Positions 25,218 to 34,550 are shown, numbered from the stretch's first letter. The stretch: DNA of 43,268 bases from Hyphomicrobiales bacterium (GCA_900468065.1 UBTA01000079.1:1-43268), one strand, 5' to 3'. Made by a program: numbers and translations. Notes: generated by a model from the sequence alone, not told the origin.

Positions 25218-26342
25218 TCAGCTGCGTGTCCGCACTGCGTCCGCCAACGTACGGCAGGCGGCAGGGAGATCCGCTTTCTCGCGTAGAAGTGCGCCGCCGA
25301 TCAGGTACATCACCGTGTCGCCATACGCGTCACGCATTTCCGCCAGCCGCGCGAACGTCATGCCGCCACCGGGCGCCGGCAGGATTGGCTTGAGCTTGCC
25401 GAGATTCGTTGCGCAGCCATCCACGATCGACAGGCATTCGTCGCGGGAGAAGCTGAAGCGGCCGCCAAAATTCGGATAGATCACGGCATCGACTCCCATC
25501 AGACGTTGAAGGATGCCGTAGAAAAAGCGGTGCGAAAAGCCAGTGGTGGGCGTGATGACATTCGTTCCGCCGAATGTCGGGTGCGAGACGATCGGCAGGG
25601 CGAAGTTGGGATCGGCGGCCAAAGCCCGCGAAACGTCGAAGCCCACCAGCGATGGTGCCAGCATGATGCCGCCTGCACCCATTTCCTTGGCCATCCACGC
25701 CCGCTCGAAAATCTGGTTGGCCGGGCCGGTGATGTTCGGCACGTAGGTGGTGACAAAGCCGGTCTTCGCATTGGCTTCGCCGATGGCGTCGGTGCAGGCT
25801 TTCAGGCGCTCAGTGAACGGCGAGGTCTTCTGGTTGGCCAGGCCATGGTCGTCCTTGATGTAATCCATGCCGCCCAGCGCGAACTGGTGCGCCAGACCGG
25901 CAAGCTCCGCCGTCGACAGGCCGACAGGTTTCAATGCCGACATCAGGATCGGCCCCTGGCTCACGGCGGAGCGCTCCCTTATCCCTTGCGTGCCGAAGCG
26001 CGGCCCCGGAAACAGGTCTTCAATGCCAGGTGATAGTGTCATCGTCTCGACGCGTGTGTCGCGGCGGATCGAGGAATTGCCGAAAACGATATTGAGGAAC
26101 TGCAGAAAATCGTCGCCGATATCGTCTTCGCTATAGGAGATCTCCGCGCGGAAACCGCCACGTTCGTCTGTGCCCGGATGCACTGCTTCGATCCGCCCGA
26201 GGATTTCGTCCTCGATATAGCCGGCCGGCACGATGTCGCGCGGAATTTCCACCGTCTGCTCGACGGCGATCTCGAGCGCGCGGGCATGGGCTTCCGCCTC
26301 TGTTTCGACGCCGATCCAGTAGGTGACTGAAAAACGGGCCAT
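25218..26342 (-). CDS. RuBisCO-like protein (form IV)
   Basis: A 374-residue RuBisCO-like protein. Conserved landmarks: FGNSS (88-92), SALKPVGLS with Lys138, GGMDYIKDDHG (158-167) holding the would-be carbamylated Lys163 and metal ligands Asp164/Asp165, His254 in SHPTFGG, PAPGGGM (323-328) and the phosphate-loop GG at 349-350. True RuBisCO has KDDE; here the third ligand is His166. The loop-6 lysine is absent (NFGGRFSF). It therefore cannot fix CO2 but may enolise or isomerise a sugar phosphate, as known form IV proteins do. Its ATG overlaps the transketolase stop (TAATG), so it is coupled to the operon. It is the last gene, before a strong terminator. Confidence 0.9.
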   Translation of the reverse strand: MARFSVTYWIGVETEAEAHARALEIAVEQTVEIPRDIVPAGYIEDEILGRIEAVHPGTDERGGFRAEISYSEDDIGDDFLQFLNIVFGNSSIRRDTRVETMTLSPGIEDLFPGPRFGTQGIRERSAVSQGPILMSALKPVGLSTAELAGLAHQFALGGMDYIKDDHGLANQKTSPFTERLKACTDAIGEANAKTGFVTTYVPNITGPANQIFERAWMAKEMGAGGIMLAPSLVGFDVSRALAADPNFALPIVSHPTFGGTNVITPTTGFSHRFFYGILQRLMGVDAVIYPNFGGRFSFSRDECLSIVDGCATNLGKLKPILPAPGGGMTFARLAEMRDAYGDTVMYLIGGALLREKADLPAACRTLADAVRTRS

Positions 26343-27343
26343 TACAGCGCCTCCGCCTTTTGTGCCGAATGGACAGTATCGATCCGGACGGCTTCAAGTT
26401 CGGCATCGCAGATATCGAGATCCTTGCCGAGAAGCTGGCCGATGGCAGACACCAGCGCGCTGGCGTCGAGCCCGTATTTCTTCATCAGGTAAGGCTTGGA
26501 CGCGCCATGGGCGAACGTATCCTGCAGGCCCAGCCGCCGCAGTTTGACGCCGAGCCCTTCTTCGGCCAGAATTTCCGCCACCAGTGAACCGAGACCGCCA
26601 TTGATGGTGTGGTTCTCCAGCGTCACGACGCCCTTCTTGCCGCGCGCCGCCCTGATCAGGCCATCACGATCGAAGGGTTTCAGCGTCGAAACGTGCAGGT
26701 GATGAATGCCGAGGCCGCGTGCTTTCAGCGGTTGGGCGGCACGCAGGGCCTCTTCCGTGCAAACACCCGCGGTCACCACCAGCACGTCGTCACCTTCGCT
26801 CAGTGTCCGTAGCTTGTTGAATTCGAACGGGGTCGAAAACAACCTTGGTACCTCGCCGCGCAACACTCGGACATAGACCGGACCATCGATGCTATCGGCA
26901 ACCTCAAGCACGGTCTCAACCTCGGTGGCGTCACCGCATTCGAGGATCGTCATGTTCGGAATGGCGCGCATCACCGAGATGTCCTCGATCGCCTGATGGG
27001 TGATGCCGCCTGGCGTGGTGATGCCAGGCAGAAAGCCCATCAGCCGCACCTTGCGGTTGGAATAGGCGATCGAGTTGATCAGCTGGTCATAGGGGCGGCG
27101 ATAGAGGAATACCGAGAACGTATGCAGGAACGGCCGGAACCCCTGCATGGCAAGACCGCCGGCAAAGGACAGCATGTTCTGCTCGGCCATGCCGAGCGAC
27201 AGGAACTGGTCCGGATGCCGGTCGCGGAAACCGTCGACCTCGCAGGACGAGGTGAGATCGGCCGACAGGCATAGAATTTGTGGGCGGGCGGACGCGAAGG
27301 TCTCGAAGGCCTTGGCATAGGGGCGGTTAACGATATCGACCAT
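26342..27343 (-). CDS. transketolase, C-terminal subunit
   Basis: A 333-residue half transketolase with the pyrimidine-binding and C-terminal domains. The cofactor-activating Glu54 sits in LGMAEQNMLSFAGGLAMQ, followed by FSVFLYRRPYDQL and PGGITHQAIEDISVMR; a C-terminal domain has LENHTINGGLGSLVAE. Split transketolases usually act on non-standard sugars; the D-apiose pathway enzyme (apulose-4-phosphate transketolase) is built this way. Its ATG lies two bases after the stop of the N-terminal half, and it shares a TAATG junction with the RuBisCO-like gene. The acceptor and donor sugars here are unknown. Confidence 0.9.
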   Translation of the reverse strand: MVDIVNRPYAKAFETFASARPQILCLSADLTSSCEVDGFRDRHPDQFLSLGMAEQNMLSFAGGLAMQGFRPFLHTFSVFLYRRPYDQLINSIAYSNRKVRLMGFLPGITTPGGITHQAIEDISVMRAIPNMTILECGDATEVETVLEVADSIDGPVYVRVLRGEVPRLFSTPFEFNKLRTLSEGDDVLVVTAGVCTEEALRAAQPLKARGLGIHHLHVSTLKPFDRDGLIRAARGKKGVVTLENHTINGGLGSLVAEILAEEGLGVKLRRLGLQDTFAHGASKPYLMKKYGLDASALVSAIGQLLGKDLDICDAELEAVRIDTVHSAQKAEAL

Positions 27344-27345
27344 GA

Positions 27346-28281
27346 TCAGGCCCTCGCAATTTCGGCTTCATCGACACCGAGTTCGGCAGCGATGGCAGTC
27401 TGCATTTCCCGGCGCTCGTCGGCCGATTTAAAACGGACATAGTGCAGGCGCGGAAAGCGTTTCTTCAAGAATTCCATGCCCTGGTAGGGCGAGGTGTTGG
27501 CCAGGATGATGAGGGGCTTGTCGGGCTCAGCGCTATCGGCAGCGGCCCGCATGGCGTTGAGGTCATGCCCGTCGATCGAGCGGCAGGTGACGCCGAAGGA
27601 GGCAACCCGGGCGGCGAGGTCTCCAAGATCAAGAACCGACGGCATCGCGCCGTCGCATTGCTGGCGGTTCACGTCGACGATGACGCGGATGTTGTCGATG
27701 CCGTGATACGCCATCGCGGCCAAGCATTCCCAGGTCTGTCCCTCCTGGAACTCGCCGTCGGACATGTAGACCCATACCTTGCCGGGCTCTCCCTTGCGCT
27801 TGCGAGCCCAGGCGATGCCCGCAGCCATTGAAAGCCCCTGCGCCAGCGAGCCGGTGGTCACTTCCATGCCGGGGCTATGCTCGGCGCCGATCATCTCGAC
27901 AGAGCAGCCATCGACGTTGAAGTGGTCGAGCGCATGTTCGTCCATGCGACCGACCTGGATCAGCGCCGAATAGATTACCAGGGCGTAATGCGCCGGAGAA
28001 ATGATCAGCCGGTCAAATTCGGGCGCGAATGGACCGTGATAGCCGGCGCCGGTAAAGGCGTCCGGATTGGTGGCAGACGGCACGCCAGCGAACGGCAGCG
28101 GCACCTTCGGCAATGTTGGTTCACCGAGCGTCAGGGCCTCGTTGTAGAGAAAGGCGAGGCTTTCGGCAGCTGAACAGGCCTGGCTGAGATAGCCGCCGTT
28201 GTTGCGCATGGTGTGCAGGAAGACCCGCTTGCGAATACCGGCTGCAACATCCTCGGTGGTTTGCTGGTTGGACAGGTTCAT
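27346..28281 (-). CDS. transketolase, N-terminal (TPP-binding) subunit
   Basis: A 311-residue half transketolase. His98 in SPAHYALV corresponds to the transketolase SKGH histidine. GSLAQGLSMAAGIA follows, and the thiamine pyrophosphate/metal site is MSDGEFQEGQTWE (Asp175) with IVDVNRQQ (Asn205), a GDG-to-SDG variant common in split transketolases. It pairs with the next gene to form an active enzyme. A GGAG ribosome site lies inside the end of mtnA, five bases before which mtnA stops. The insert PFAGVPSATNPDAFTGAGYH is longer than in housekeeping transketolase. Confidence 0.9.
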   Translation of the reverse strand: MNLSNQQTTEDVAAGIRKRVFLHTMRNNGGYLSQACSAAESLAFLYNEALTLGEPTLPKVPLPFAGVPSATNPDAFTGAGYHGPFAPEFDRLIISPAHYALVIYSALIQVGRMDEHALDHFNVDGCSVEMIGAEHSPGMEVTTGSLAQGLSMAAGIAWARKRKGEPGKVWVYMSDGEFQEGQTWECLAAMAYHGIDNIRVIVDVNRQQCDGAMPSVLDLGDLAARVASFGVTCRSIDGHDLNAMRAAADSAEPDKPLIILANTSPYQGMEFLKKRFPRLHYVRFKSADERREMQTAIAAELGVDEAEIARA

Positions 28282-28286
28282 GGCAC

Positions 28287-29381
28287 TCAGCTCCGTTCCG
28301 GAAACAGGGCTTTCAGCCCTTCTGGCGAAGCCTCGGCAATGCCGCGCTCGGTGATCAGACCGGTGATCAGCCGCGCCGGGGTGACATCGAAGGCCGGATT
28401 GGCGGCCGGGCTGCCTTCCGGCGAGATGCGCACCGTGGCAATCGAGCCATCAGCAGCGCGTCCCTGCACAAAGGTCACCTCATCGCTGTTGCGCTCCTCG
28501 ATCGGGATTTCTTTCACACCGTCATGCACGGTCCAGTCGATGGTCGGCGATGGCAGGGCGACATAGAAGGGCACGCCGTTGTCCTTGGCGGCAAGCGCCT
28601 TCAGATAGGTGCCAATCTTGTTGCAGACATCGCCATCGGCGGTTGTCCGGTCCGTGCCGACGATAACCATGTCGATCTGGCCATGCTGCATCAGGTGGCC
28701 ACCGGCATTGTCGACGATCAGCGTGTGCGGCACGCCGTGGCCGTTCAGTTCCCATGCGGTCAGCTGGGCGCCCTGGTTGCGGGGGCGCGTTTCGTCTACG
28801 AAAACATGGACCGGGATACCGGCTTCGGTCGCCATGTAAATTGGTGCGGTGGCGGTGCCGTAATCGACGGTGGCCAGCCAGCCGGCATTGCAATGGGTCA
28901 GAATATTGACGGGTTCACCCGGTTTCTTCTTTGCCGCAATCTCGCGGATCACCTTCAGCCCGTTGGCGCCGATGCTGCGGTTGAGCTGAACGTCCTCCTC
29001 GGCGATCTCGGCTGCACGCTGATAGGCAGCGGCGGCCCTTTCCGAAACCAATACCTTGCGAAGTCCCTTGCGCATTTCATCCAGCGCCCAGCGCAGATTG
29101 ATCGCGGTCGGCCGGGTTTCGTGCAGCACGTCCCAGACGGCATCGAGTGCGGCATCGCTGGCATCGTCGCGCATGGCAATGGCAACACCATAGGCCGCTG
29201 TGACGCCGATCAGCGGCGCACCGCGCACCCACATGTCACGAATGGCAACGGCCACATCATCGACAGTCTTCAACGTGACGACCCGGAATTCGTGCGGAAG
29301 CCAGCGCTGGTCGATGATATCGACGGACCGGCCATCCTCATTGAGCCAGATGGTATGGTAGTGACGATCTCCGACGTTCAA
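28287..29381 (-). CDS. mtnA: S-methyl-5-thioribose-1-phosphate isomerase
   Basis: A 364-residue MtnA-family aldose-ketose isomerase, which converts 5-methylthioribose-1-phosphate (and 5-deoxyribose-1-phosphate) to the ribulose-1-phosphate. Motifs: VRGAPLIGV (52-60), the catalytic cysteine Cys164 in [27 protein letters not shown] and the catalytic Asp244 in [20 protein letters not shown] take a TTG start at 29381: AAGGAG is nine bases upstream, the family N-terminus follows, and the codon overlaps the mtnK stop (ATTTGA). A longer frame to 29603 has no support. eIF2B-alpha relatives and ribose-1,5-bisphosphate isomerase lack this exact motif set. Confidence 0.93.
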   Translation of the reverse strand: MNVGDRHYHTIWLNEDGRSVDIIDQRWLPHEFRVVTLKTVDDVAVAIRDMWVRGAPLIGVTAAYGVAIAMRDDASDAALDAVWDVLHETRPTAINLRWALDEMRKGLRKVLVSERAAAAYQRAAEIAEEDVQLNRSIGANGLKVIREIAAKKKPGEPVNILTHCNAGWLATVDYGTATAPIYMATEAGIPVHVFVDETRPRNQGAQLTAWELNGHGVPHTLIVDNAGGHLMQHGQIDMVIVGTDRTTADGDVCNKIGTYLKALAAKDNGVPFYVALPSPTIDWTVHDGVKEIPIEERNSDEVTFVQGRAADGSIATVRISPEGSPAANPAFDVTPARLITGLITERGIAEASPEGLKALFPERS

Positions 29382-30646
29382 ATGACTGACTCCTTCTCGA
29401 GGCGTTCCGCAAGCGCATTGATATCGGCAATGCTGTGGATGCGGCGCCGATTGACGGCTAGATGGCGCCCGAGCTTGAGCGCCTTGGTTTCGCAGCGGGC
29501 CCGGACATCCGGGTCTTCGATGGTTTCGAAATCGGCATTGTGAGCAAGGCCGAGAATACGGCGATGCATCTCGATGCCGGCAAAGCCGAGCATGTCGGTC
29601 CACAAGGTGTGCAGCACCTCGTTCAGCGCCTGTTCGGATCCAAGGTGATCGCCCTGGTCTTCAAACAAGGTGCGCTGATACAGAATGCCGGTGCGTTCCG
29701 TGCGCCAGAGATGCGCAAATTCGGCCCGGAATGTTTCCCAGATCTCGACGATAACGCCGAGAAGGTAGGCCCGCATGTCTTCGCGGCTGCCGCCCTCTTC
29801 GTGGCCGGACTGCGAAAAATAGCTCATCCAGAAATTCGACAGCAGCATGCCGACATCGATCGCCATCGGCCCATAAAAAGCAAACTCCGGATCGATGACC
29901 TTCGTTTCCGTGTCGGTGACCATGACCGATCCGGTATGCAGATCGCCATGCAGCAGCGTTTCGGCATTGGCGGTAAACAGATGTTTCAGCCGCTGCGCCT
30001 CGACCTTGAGGTCGCGATCGGCGCGCAGTTCCGCGACGATGCCGTCAAGCTGCGGTGTGGTGAAATGGTTGAGTTTGGCGTCGAAATAGGGATCGGAAAA
30101 AACCAGGTTTTCGGTGATGTCGCAAAGCTCGACATTATCGGCGAACAGCGCCAGGTCTTCCTTGCGCTTGCGGGTTTCCATGGAGAGATCGGAGCCGCGA
30201 AACAATGTCCGGGCGAGGAACAGCCCAAGGTCGCGGCCGATCTTCGGCAGTTGCCGTCCGTCGATCAGCGCTCGGCGCAGGATCACGTGCGGCGTCAGGA
30301 ATTCCATGACGATGATGGCCTGCTCGCGGTCGAAGTGAAGAACCTCCGGCACCATGCCGGGATCGCGCTCCGCCTCACGCTTCAGCGCGTGATATTCGAA
30401 GTAAGAACGCTTCAGCGGCAGCGGCCAGCTCTCGCCGACGAGCCGTACATAGGGCAGCGCCTGCTTGACGATGGCGCTGCCAGTGTCGCCGTCAACGATG
30501 AAAACGAGATTGAGATTGCCGTCGCCGACTTCGCGCACTTTCCAGCACGCACTATCTGTGCCGATCCGGCCTGCCAGGGCGGCATTGCTGCCCAGCCGCT
30601 GCGGCAAGGTCTCGGGCGTCAGCGCTTCAAAACTGGTCGTACTCAT
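29378..30646 (-). CDS. mtnK: S-methyl-5-thioribose kinase
   Basis: A 422-residue sugar kinase of the APH/ChoK fold. It phosphorylates the C1 hydroxyl of 5-methylthioribose with ATP. The diagnostic MtnK segment [12 protein letters not shown] then [17 protein letters not shown] (catalytic Asp in HGDLH, DPE metal site) is clear. [11 protein letters not shown] near 45 is the glycine-rich nucleotide loop, and an EYHAL helix and VMEFL hinge follow. A near-perfect AGGAGG precedes ATG 30646, so the 229-codon upstream extension is rejected. It is the first gene of the operon, directly facing the divergent sugar transporter across a shared operator. Confidence 0.95.
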   Translation of the reverse strand: MSTTSFEALTPETLPQRLGSNAALAGRIGTDSACWKVREVGDGNLNLVFIVDGDTGSAIVKQALPYVRLVGESWPLPLKRSYFEYHALKREAERDPGMVPEVLHFDREQAIIVMEFLTPHVILRRALIDGRQLPKIGRDLGLFLARTLFRGSDLSMETRKRKEDLALFADNVELCDITENLVFSDPYFDAKLNHFTTPQLDGIVAELRADRDLKVEAQRLKHLFTANAETLLHGDLHTGSVMVTDTETKVIDPEFAFYGPMAIDVGMLLSNFWMSYFSQSGHEEGGSREDMRAYLLGVIVEIWETFRAEFAHLWRTERTGILYQRTLFEDQGDHLGSEQALNEVLHTLWTDMLGFAGIEMHRRILGLAHNADFETIEDPDVRARCETKALKLGRHLAVNRRRIHSIADINALAERLEKESVI

Positions 30647-30780
30647 GTTTCCTCCTCTCCATCGGAGCGGCATGCCAGGCGGAAAAATATACCCGGCAGC
30701 ATCCTCGTTTCGCTCCCGGCATGGTGCGTCTCCACACGCATTCACGCCGTCCTTTCTCTTTTGGTAAGCCACCATTCTGT

Positions 30781-30805
30781 CAAATGTCAATGGGCTTGAC
30801 ATTTG
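30781..30805. promoter_or_regulatory. perfect inverted repeat in the divergent mtnK / ABC promoter region
   Basis: CAAATGTCAA (30781-30790), spacer TGGGC, then TTGACATTTG (30796-30805): a perfect 10-bp inverted repeat. The right arm contains TTGACA (30796-30801) as a plus-strand -35, with TAACCT about 18 bases on. The left arm gives TTGACA on the minus strand (30790-30785) with a weak TTACCA 17 bases on. One dimeric regulator bound here could shut both units at once. No regulator gene lies next to it in the window. Confidence 0.75.
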
Positions 30806-30844
30806 ATTAGATGGCAGCCTAACCTGATTGTCAGGGAGGAGCAG

Positions 30845-32353
30845 ATGATACAGGAACATGTTTTCCGTATTGAGGGTCTGCGCAAATCGTTCGGTCCAAT
30901 CCAGGTCCTGGGTGGGGTCGATCTCAATTTGCGCGCCGGGGCCGTCACTGTGCTGATGGGCGCCAACGGAGCAGGCAAATCGACACTCGTGAGAATCGTC
31001 AGCGGCGTCTATGGGCGCGACGCGGGTTCGATCACGCTCGCTGGTCAGCCCTATGATCCGGCCACGCCCGCCGATGCAATCCGCGCTGGCGTCGTGACTG
31101 TGCACCAGAACATCAATGACGGTGTCGTCGCCGATCTCGATGTCGCCACCAACCTGACGCTCGACCGCCTGAATGGCCGCGGCGCTCCTCTGATTTTCAA
31201 TCCCCGCCGCATCCGGCGCGAAGCCCAGGCCGTCGCCGGCCGCATGGGGCTTGCCATCGATCTCAACGCCACGGTCGCCGATCTTTCGCTGGCTGACCGG
31301 CAGATGGTGTCGATTGCCCGCGCCATGGCGCATGAACCCAAAGTGCTTATTCTCGACGAGCCGACTTCGTCGCTGTCGAGTGTAGAAGCTGACCGGCTGT
31401 TCGAACTGGTGGACCGCTTGCGTGTCCGCGGCGTTGCCATCCTTTATATTTCACACCGCATGTCCGATATCCGTCGGCTCGCCGATAGCATCGTCTCCTT
31501 GCGAGACGGCCGCATTGCCGGACTGTTCGAAGGCGAAAACCTCGATTATGAGGCCGCGGTCAATGCCATGCTCGGCCAGAAGATCAGCCTCAGCAACATC
31601 GTTGTCCGCGATGGTACGGCTCCGGTATTCAAGGCGGAGAACCTGACGATCGCGCGGGGTGCAAAGCCATTTTCAATGACGCTGGGCGATGGCGAAGTGG
31701 TTGCCGTCACCGGGCTTGTCGGCGTCGGCAAGACGGCGCTGGCAGAGACGCTCTTTGGTGCCCGCGCCCCGGTATCGGGATCGATGATGCTCGATGGCGG
31801 CGCCTATGCGCCCAAAACGACCCGCGCAGCGATCGACCAGGGCGTCTTCCTCGTCGCCAAGGATCGCGGCGACAGCGGCATCGTTCCGGATTTCAACATC
31901 TACGAGAATGTCAGCCTGCCGTTTCTGAAGCGGATATCGAATTTGGGCATTTCCAATCGCCGTGCTGAGCGGGCGCAGGCGCGCCAGCAGATTAAAGCGC
32001 TCGGTATCGTCTGCCGGACCGAGCGCGACGAGATGAATACGTTGTCGGGCGGCAACCAGCAAAAGGTAATGGTCGGCCGCTGGCTGAGCCAAGCATCGCG
32101 CCTGCTCATTCTCGACGAGCCATTCCAGGGCGTCGATATTTCCGCGCGCCGGGATATCGCCGCCAAACTGCGGGCATCCGCCCCGGGCCGTGCCACCATC
32201 GTTTTCCTGACCGAGCTTGATGAAGCCTTCGAGATCGCCGACCGCATTCTGGTGATGTCGGAGCACTCACTGGTCGGTGAGCACCGCAACGCCGACGTCA
32301 ATGTCGACAGACTTCTGGCCGAAATTGCCGGCCAACATGAAATGGTACTTTAG
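30845..32353 (+). CDS. ribose-type ABC importer, ATP-binding protein (two domains)
   Basis: A 502-residue RbsA/XylG-like tandem ATPase. Domain 1 has Walker A GANGAGKST near 40, a degenerate signature LSLADRQMVSIARAM and Walker B VLILDEPTSSL. Domain 2 has a divergent Walker A GLVGVGKTALAE near 280 and a canonical LSGGNQQKVMVGRWL. One canonical and one degenerate site is normal for this class. ATG 30845 has GGAGGAGC upstream and lies 40 bases from the shared operator. First gene of the importer operon; its divergent partner is mtnK, so the imported sugar is likely a methylthioribose-like compound. Confidence 0.92.
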   Translation: MIQEHVFRIEGLRKSFGPIQVLGGVDLNLRAGAVTVLMGANGAGKSTLVRIVSGVYGRDAGSITLAGQPYDPATPADAIRAGVVTVHQNINDGVVADLDVATNLTLDRLNGRGAPLIFNPRRIRREAQAVAGRMGLAIDLNATVADLSLADRQMVSIARAMAHEPKVLILDEPTSSLSSVEADRLFELVDRLRVRGVAILYISHRMSDIRRLADSIVSLRDGRIAGLFEGENLDYEAAVNAMLGQKISLSNIVVRDGTAPVFKAENLTIARGAKPFSMTLGDGEVVAVTGLVGVGKTALAETLFGARAPVSGSMMLDGGAYAPKTTRAAIDQGVFLVAKDRGDSGIVPDFNIYENVSLPFLKRISNLGISNRRAERAQARQQIKALGIVCRTERDEMNTLSGGNQQKVMVGRWLSQASRLLILDEPFQGVDISARRDIAAKLRASAPGRATIVFLTELDEAFEIADRILVMSEHSLVGEHRNADVNVDRLLAEIAGQHEMVL

Positions 32354-32355
32354 AC

Positions 32356-33411
32356 ATGAGCATTGAACAGACGACTGCCAGTCCATCCACCCATAAGGCC
32401 GCGCCGGCGGCAACGCTGACACCGCGCGAGATCGCCATCAAATATGGCTTCATCACGTTGCTGTTCGGCATGATCCTGTATTTCTGCATCATGACCAGCG
32501 GCTTTGCCTCGCCGCAGAGCGCCGTCTTCATCTTCCAGTCCGTGTCGATCACCGGCATCCTGGCGCTCGGGGTGACCGCCACATTGGTGGTCGGCGGGTT
32601 TGACCTATCGATCGGATCGGTCGCTACCACAGCGATGATGGCGTCGTCCTATGTCATGGTGGTGATGGGTGGCGATGCGCTGACGGCAACGCTTGTCTGC
32701 CTTGCCATCGGCGTCATCGTCGGCTTGATCAACGGTTTTCTGATCGTCTACATGCGCGTGCCGGACCTTCTGGCGACGCTGGGCATGATGTTCCTGCTGG
32801 TCGGCCTGCAACGTATCCCCACCGAAGGCCGCTCGATCGCCACCGGCATGAGCATGCCGGACGGATCGACGGCCACCGGCACGTTCAGCCCTGCCTTCCT
32901 GGCGCTTGGCCGTCATCGCTTCGATTTCGTCCTGCCCAATCTGGTGCCAGTGTCGGTCGTGGTGCTGATCGTGCTCGCTATCCTCATCTGGTTCTTCCTC
33001 GAATATACCCGCTTCGGCCGGATGATGTATGCGGTCGGCTCGAACGAGCGGGCGGCCGGGCTCGCGGGTGCACCGGTCAATGCCTACAAGATCTGGGCCT
33101 ATATCATCTCCGGCGTCTTTGCTTCGATCGGGGGCATTCTCTTGGCCGCCCGGCTCGGGCGCGGTGACATCGCGTCGGGCAACAATCTTTTGCTGGATTC
33201 CGTCGCTGCGGCCCTCATCGGTTTTGCCGTGCTCGGCGCTGCCAAACCGAATGCGTTCGGCACCGCCATCGGCGCCCTATTCGTCGGCGTGCTTCTGCAG
33301 GGCCTGACGATGATGAACGCACCCTATTACACCCAGGACTTCGTCAAGGGCTTCGTGCTCGTCATTGCCCTGGTGTTCACCTTTGCGCTCTCGAGGAGGG
33401 GCAAACGCTAA
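32356..33411 (+). CDS. ribose-type ABC importer, permease
   Basis: A 351-residue RbsC-family (BPD_transp_2) permease with roughly ten membrane helices. Family blocks: GVTATLVVGGFDLSIGSVA (the conserved GGIDLSVGS-type motif), ATLGMMFLLVGLQRI, YAVGSNERAAGLAGAPVN (the ATPase contact loop) and GGNN-like ARLGRGDIASGNNLLLDSVA. It begins two bases after the ATPase stop, so the pair is tightly coupled. It forms the transmembrane channel of the importer with the 30845 ATPase and the 33473 binding protein. Confidence 0.93.
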   Translation: MSIEQTTASPSTHKAAPAATLTPREIAIKYGFITLLFGMILYFCIMTSGFASPQSAVFIFQSVSITGILALGVTATLVVGGFDLSIGSVATTAMMASSYVMVVMGGDALTATLVCLAIGVIVGLINGFLIVYMRVPDLLATLGMMFLLVGLQRIPTEGRSIATGMSMPDGSTATGTFSPAFLALGRHRFDFVLPNLVPVSVVVLIVLAILIWFFLEYTRFGRMMYAVGSNERAAGLAGAPVNAYKIWAYIISGVFASIGGILLAARLGRGDIASGNNLLLDSVAAALIGFAVLGAAKPNAFGTAIGALFVGVLLQGLTMMNAPYYTQDFVKGFVLVIALVFTFALSRRGKR

Positions 33412-33472
33412 GGAGCAACGCTCCGTGCGGGACTGCAAATCAAACAACAAGTCTATTGTGGAGGAGACCCTT

Positions 33473-34525
33473 ATGACTTTTACGCGGAGAATTTTTTCAA
33501 AGCTCGCGCTTGGTACGCTGGCTGCAACGACGCTGGGAGGCGTGTCGTTTGCCGCCGATATGCCGGCACCGTTCGACAAGCCCGGCGACGTCAAGATCGC
33601 GCTGGTGCGTTACCTGTCGACCGGCGATTTCTTCCAGTCCTATCTGTCGGGCGTGGAATCGCAGGCCAAGGCGCTCGGCGTCGATCTTCGCGTGCTCGAC
33701 AGCCGCCAGGACGCAGCCCTGCAGGCCGACATGGTCGATCAGGCCATCGCGCTTGGCGTCCAGGGCATCATCATCCAGCACGGCCTGACGGAATCCATGA
33801 AGGAAGCGGCCCAACGCGCGGTTGATGCCGGAATCAAGGTCGTCGCCTTCGACGTCAATGTCGAGAACGACAAGATCCCGCAGGTCGAACAATCCGACCG
33901 CGACCTCGCCCGTCTGGCCCTGGAACAGGCTGTCAAGGACAATGGCGAGAGTTGGAAAGCCGGCTATGTCTACGTTGCCGGCATCGCGCCGCTCGACCGC
34001 CGCGACGAGACCTGGAAGGAATTCAAGAAGAAGTATGCGGGTATCAATGAAGCCGCGATGTTCGGCACCATGGACAACCCGATCGCCAACTCTGTCGCCA
34101 ACCAGGCTCGCTCGGTGATCTCAGCCAATCCGGACATTACCGTTATGTTCGCGCCTTATGATGAATTCGCCAAAGGCGTGAAGATCGCCGTCGACGAAGC
34201 CGGCATGTCGTCCAGCGTCAAGATCTACTCGGCCGACATTTCGACATCCGATATCGCAGCGATGCGCGAGCCCGAAAGCGCTTGGGCTGCAACAGCCGCT
34301 ACCAATCCGGCCGTCGTCGGTCAGGTGTCTGTCCGCACGCTGGCCATGTTGCTGGCCGGCGAAGATCCGGGGCGTAACGTCATCGTTCCACCAACGCTGA
34401 TCACCCAGAAGGACCTCAACGACAACGACATCAAGAACATGGAAGAACTCGGCGCCAAGCTGCCTCAGTTCGCCCATGCCGATGTCGCCATGCCGGCTTG
34501 GATGCCGAACCCGAACAAGAAGTAA
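33473..34525 (+). CDS. ribose-type ABC importer, periplasmic sugar-binding protein
   Basis: A 350-residue periplasmic binding protein of the RbsB/LacI-like family (Peripla_BP_4). The signal peptide (about 27 residues, cleaved after VSFA) starts TRRIFSK, which fits a twin-arginine motif as well as a Sec signal. The mature part has QAIALGVQGIIIQHG, VVAFDVNVEN and FDEFAKG-like APYDEFAKGVKIAV. ATG 33473 has GGAGGAG upstream; an upstream extension to 33365 overlaps the permease and is rejected. The ligand is probably the sugar phosphorylated by MtnK. Confidence 0.9.
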   Translation: MTFTRRIFSKLALGTLAATTLGGVSFAADMPAPFDKPGDVKIALVRYLSTGDFFQSYLSGVESQAKALGVDLRVLDSRQDAALQADMVDQAIALGVQGIIIQHGLTESMKEAAQRAVDAGIKVVAFDVNVENDKIPQVEQSDRDLARLALEQAVKDNGESWKAGYVYVAGIAPLDRRDETWKEFKKKYAGINEAAMFGTMDNPIANSVANQARSVISANPDITVMFAPYDEFAKGVKIAVDEAGMSSSVKIYSADISTSDIAAMREPESAWAATAATNPAVVGQVSVRTLAMLLAGEDPGRNVIVPPTLITQKDLNDNDIKNMEELGAKLPQFAHADVAMPAWMPNPNKK

Positions 34526-34550
34526 TCCACACCCCCAGTGGTGACTTTGG

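Noticed and set aside
25218..26342. True CO2-fixing RuBisCO large subunit
   Set aside because: Loop-6 lysine missing, KDDE replaced by KDDH and the chain is shorter; no small subunit or phosphoribulokinase nearby.
28524..29543. 339-codon plus-strand frame
   Set aside because: Antisense shadow of mtnA, whose catalytic Cys and Asp motifs are unmistakable.
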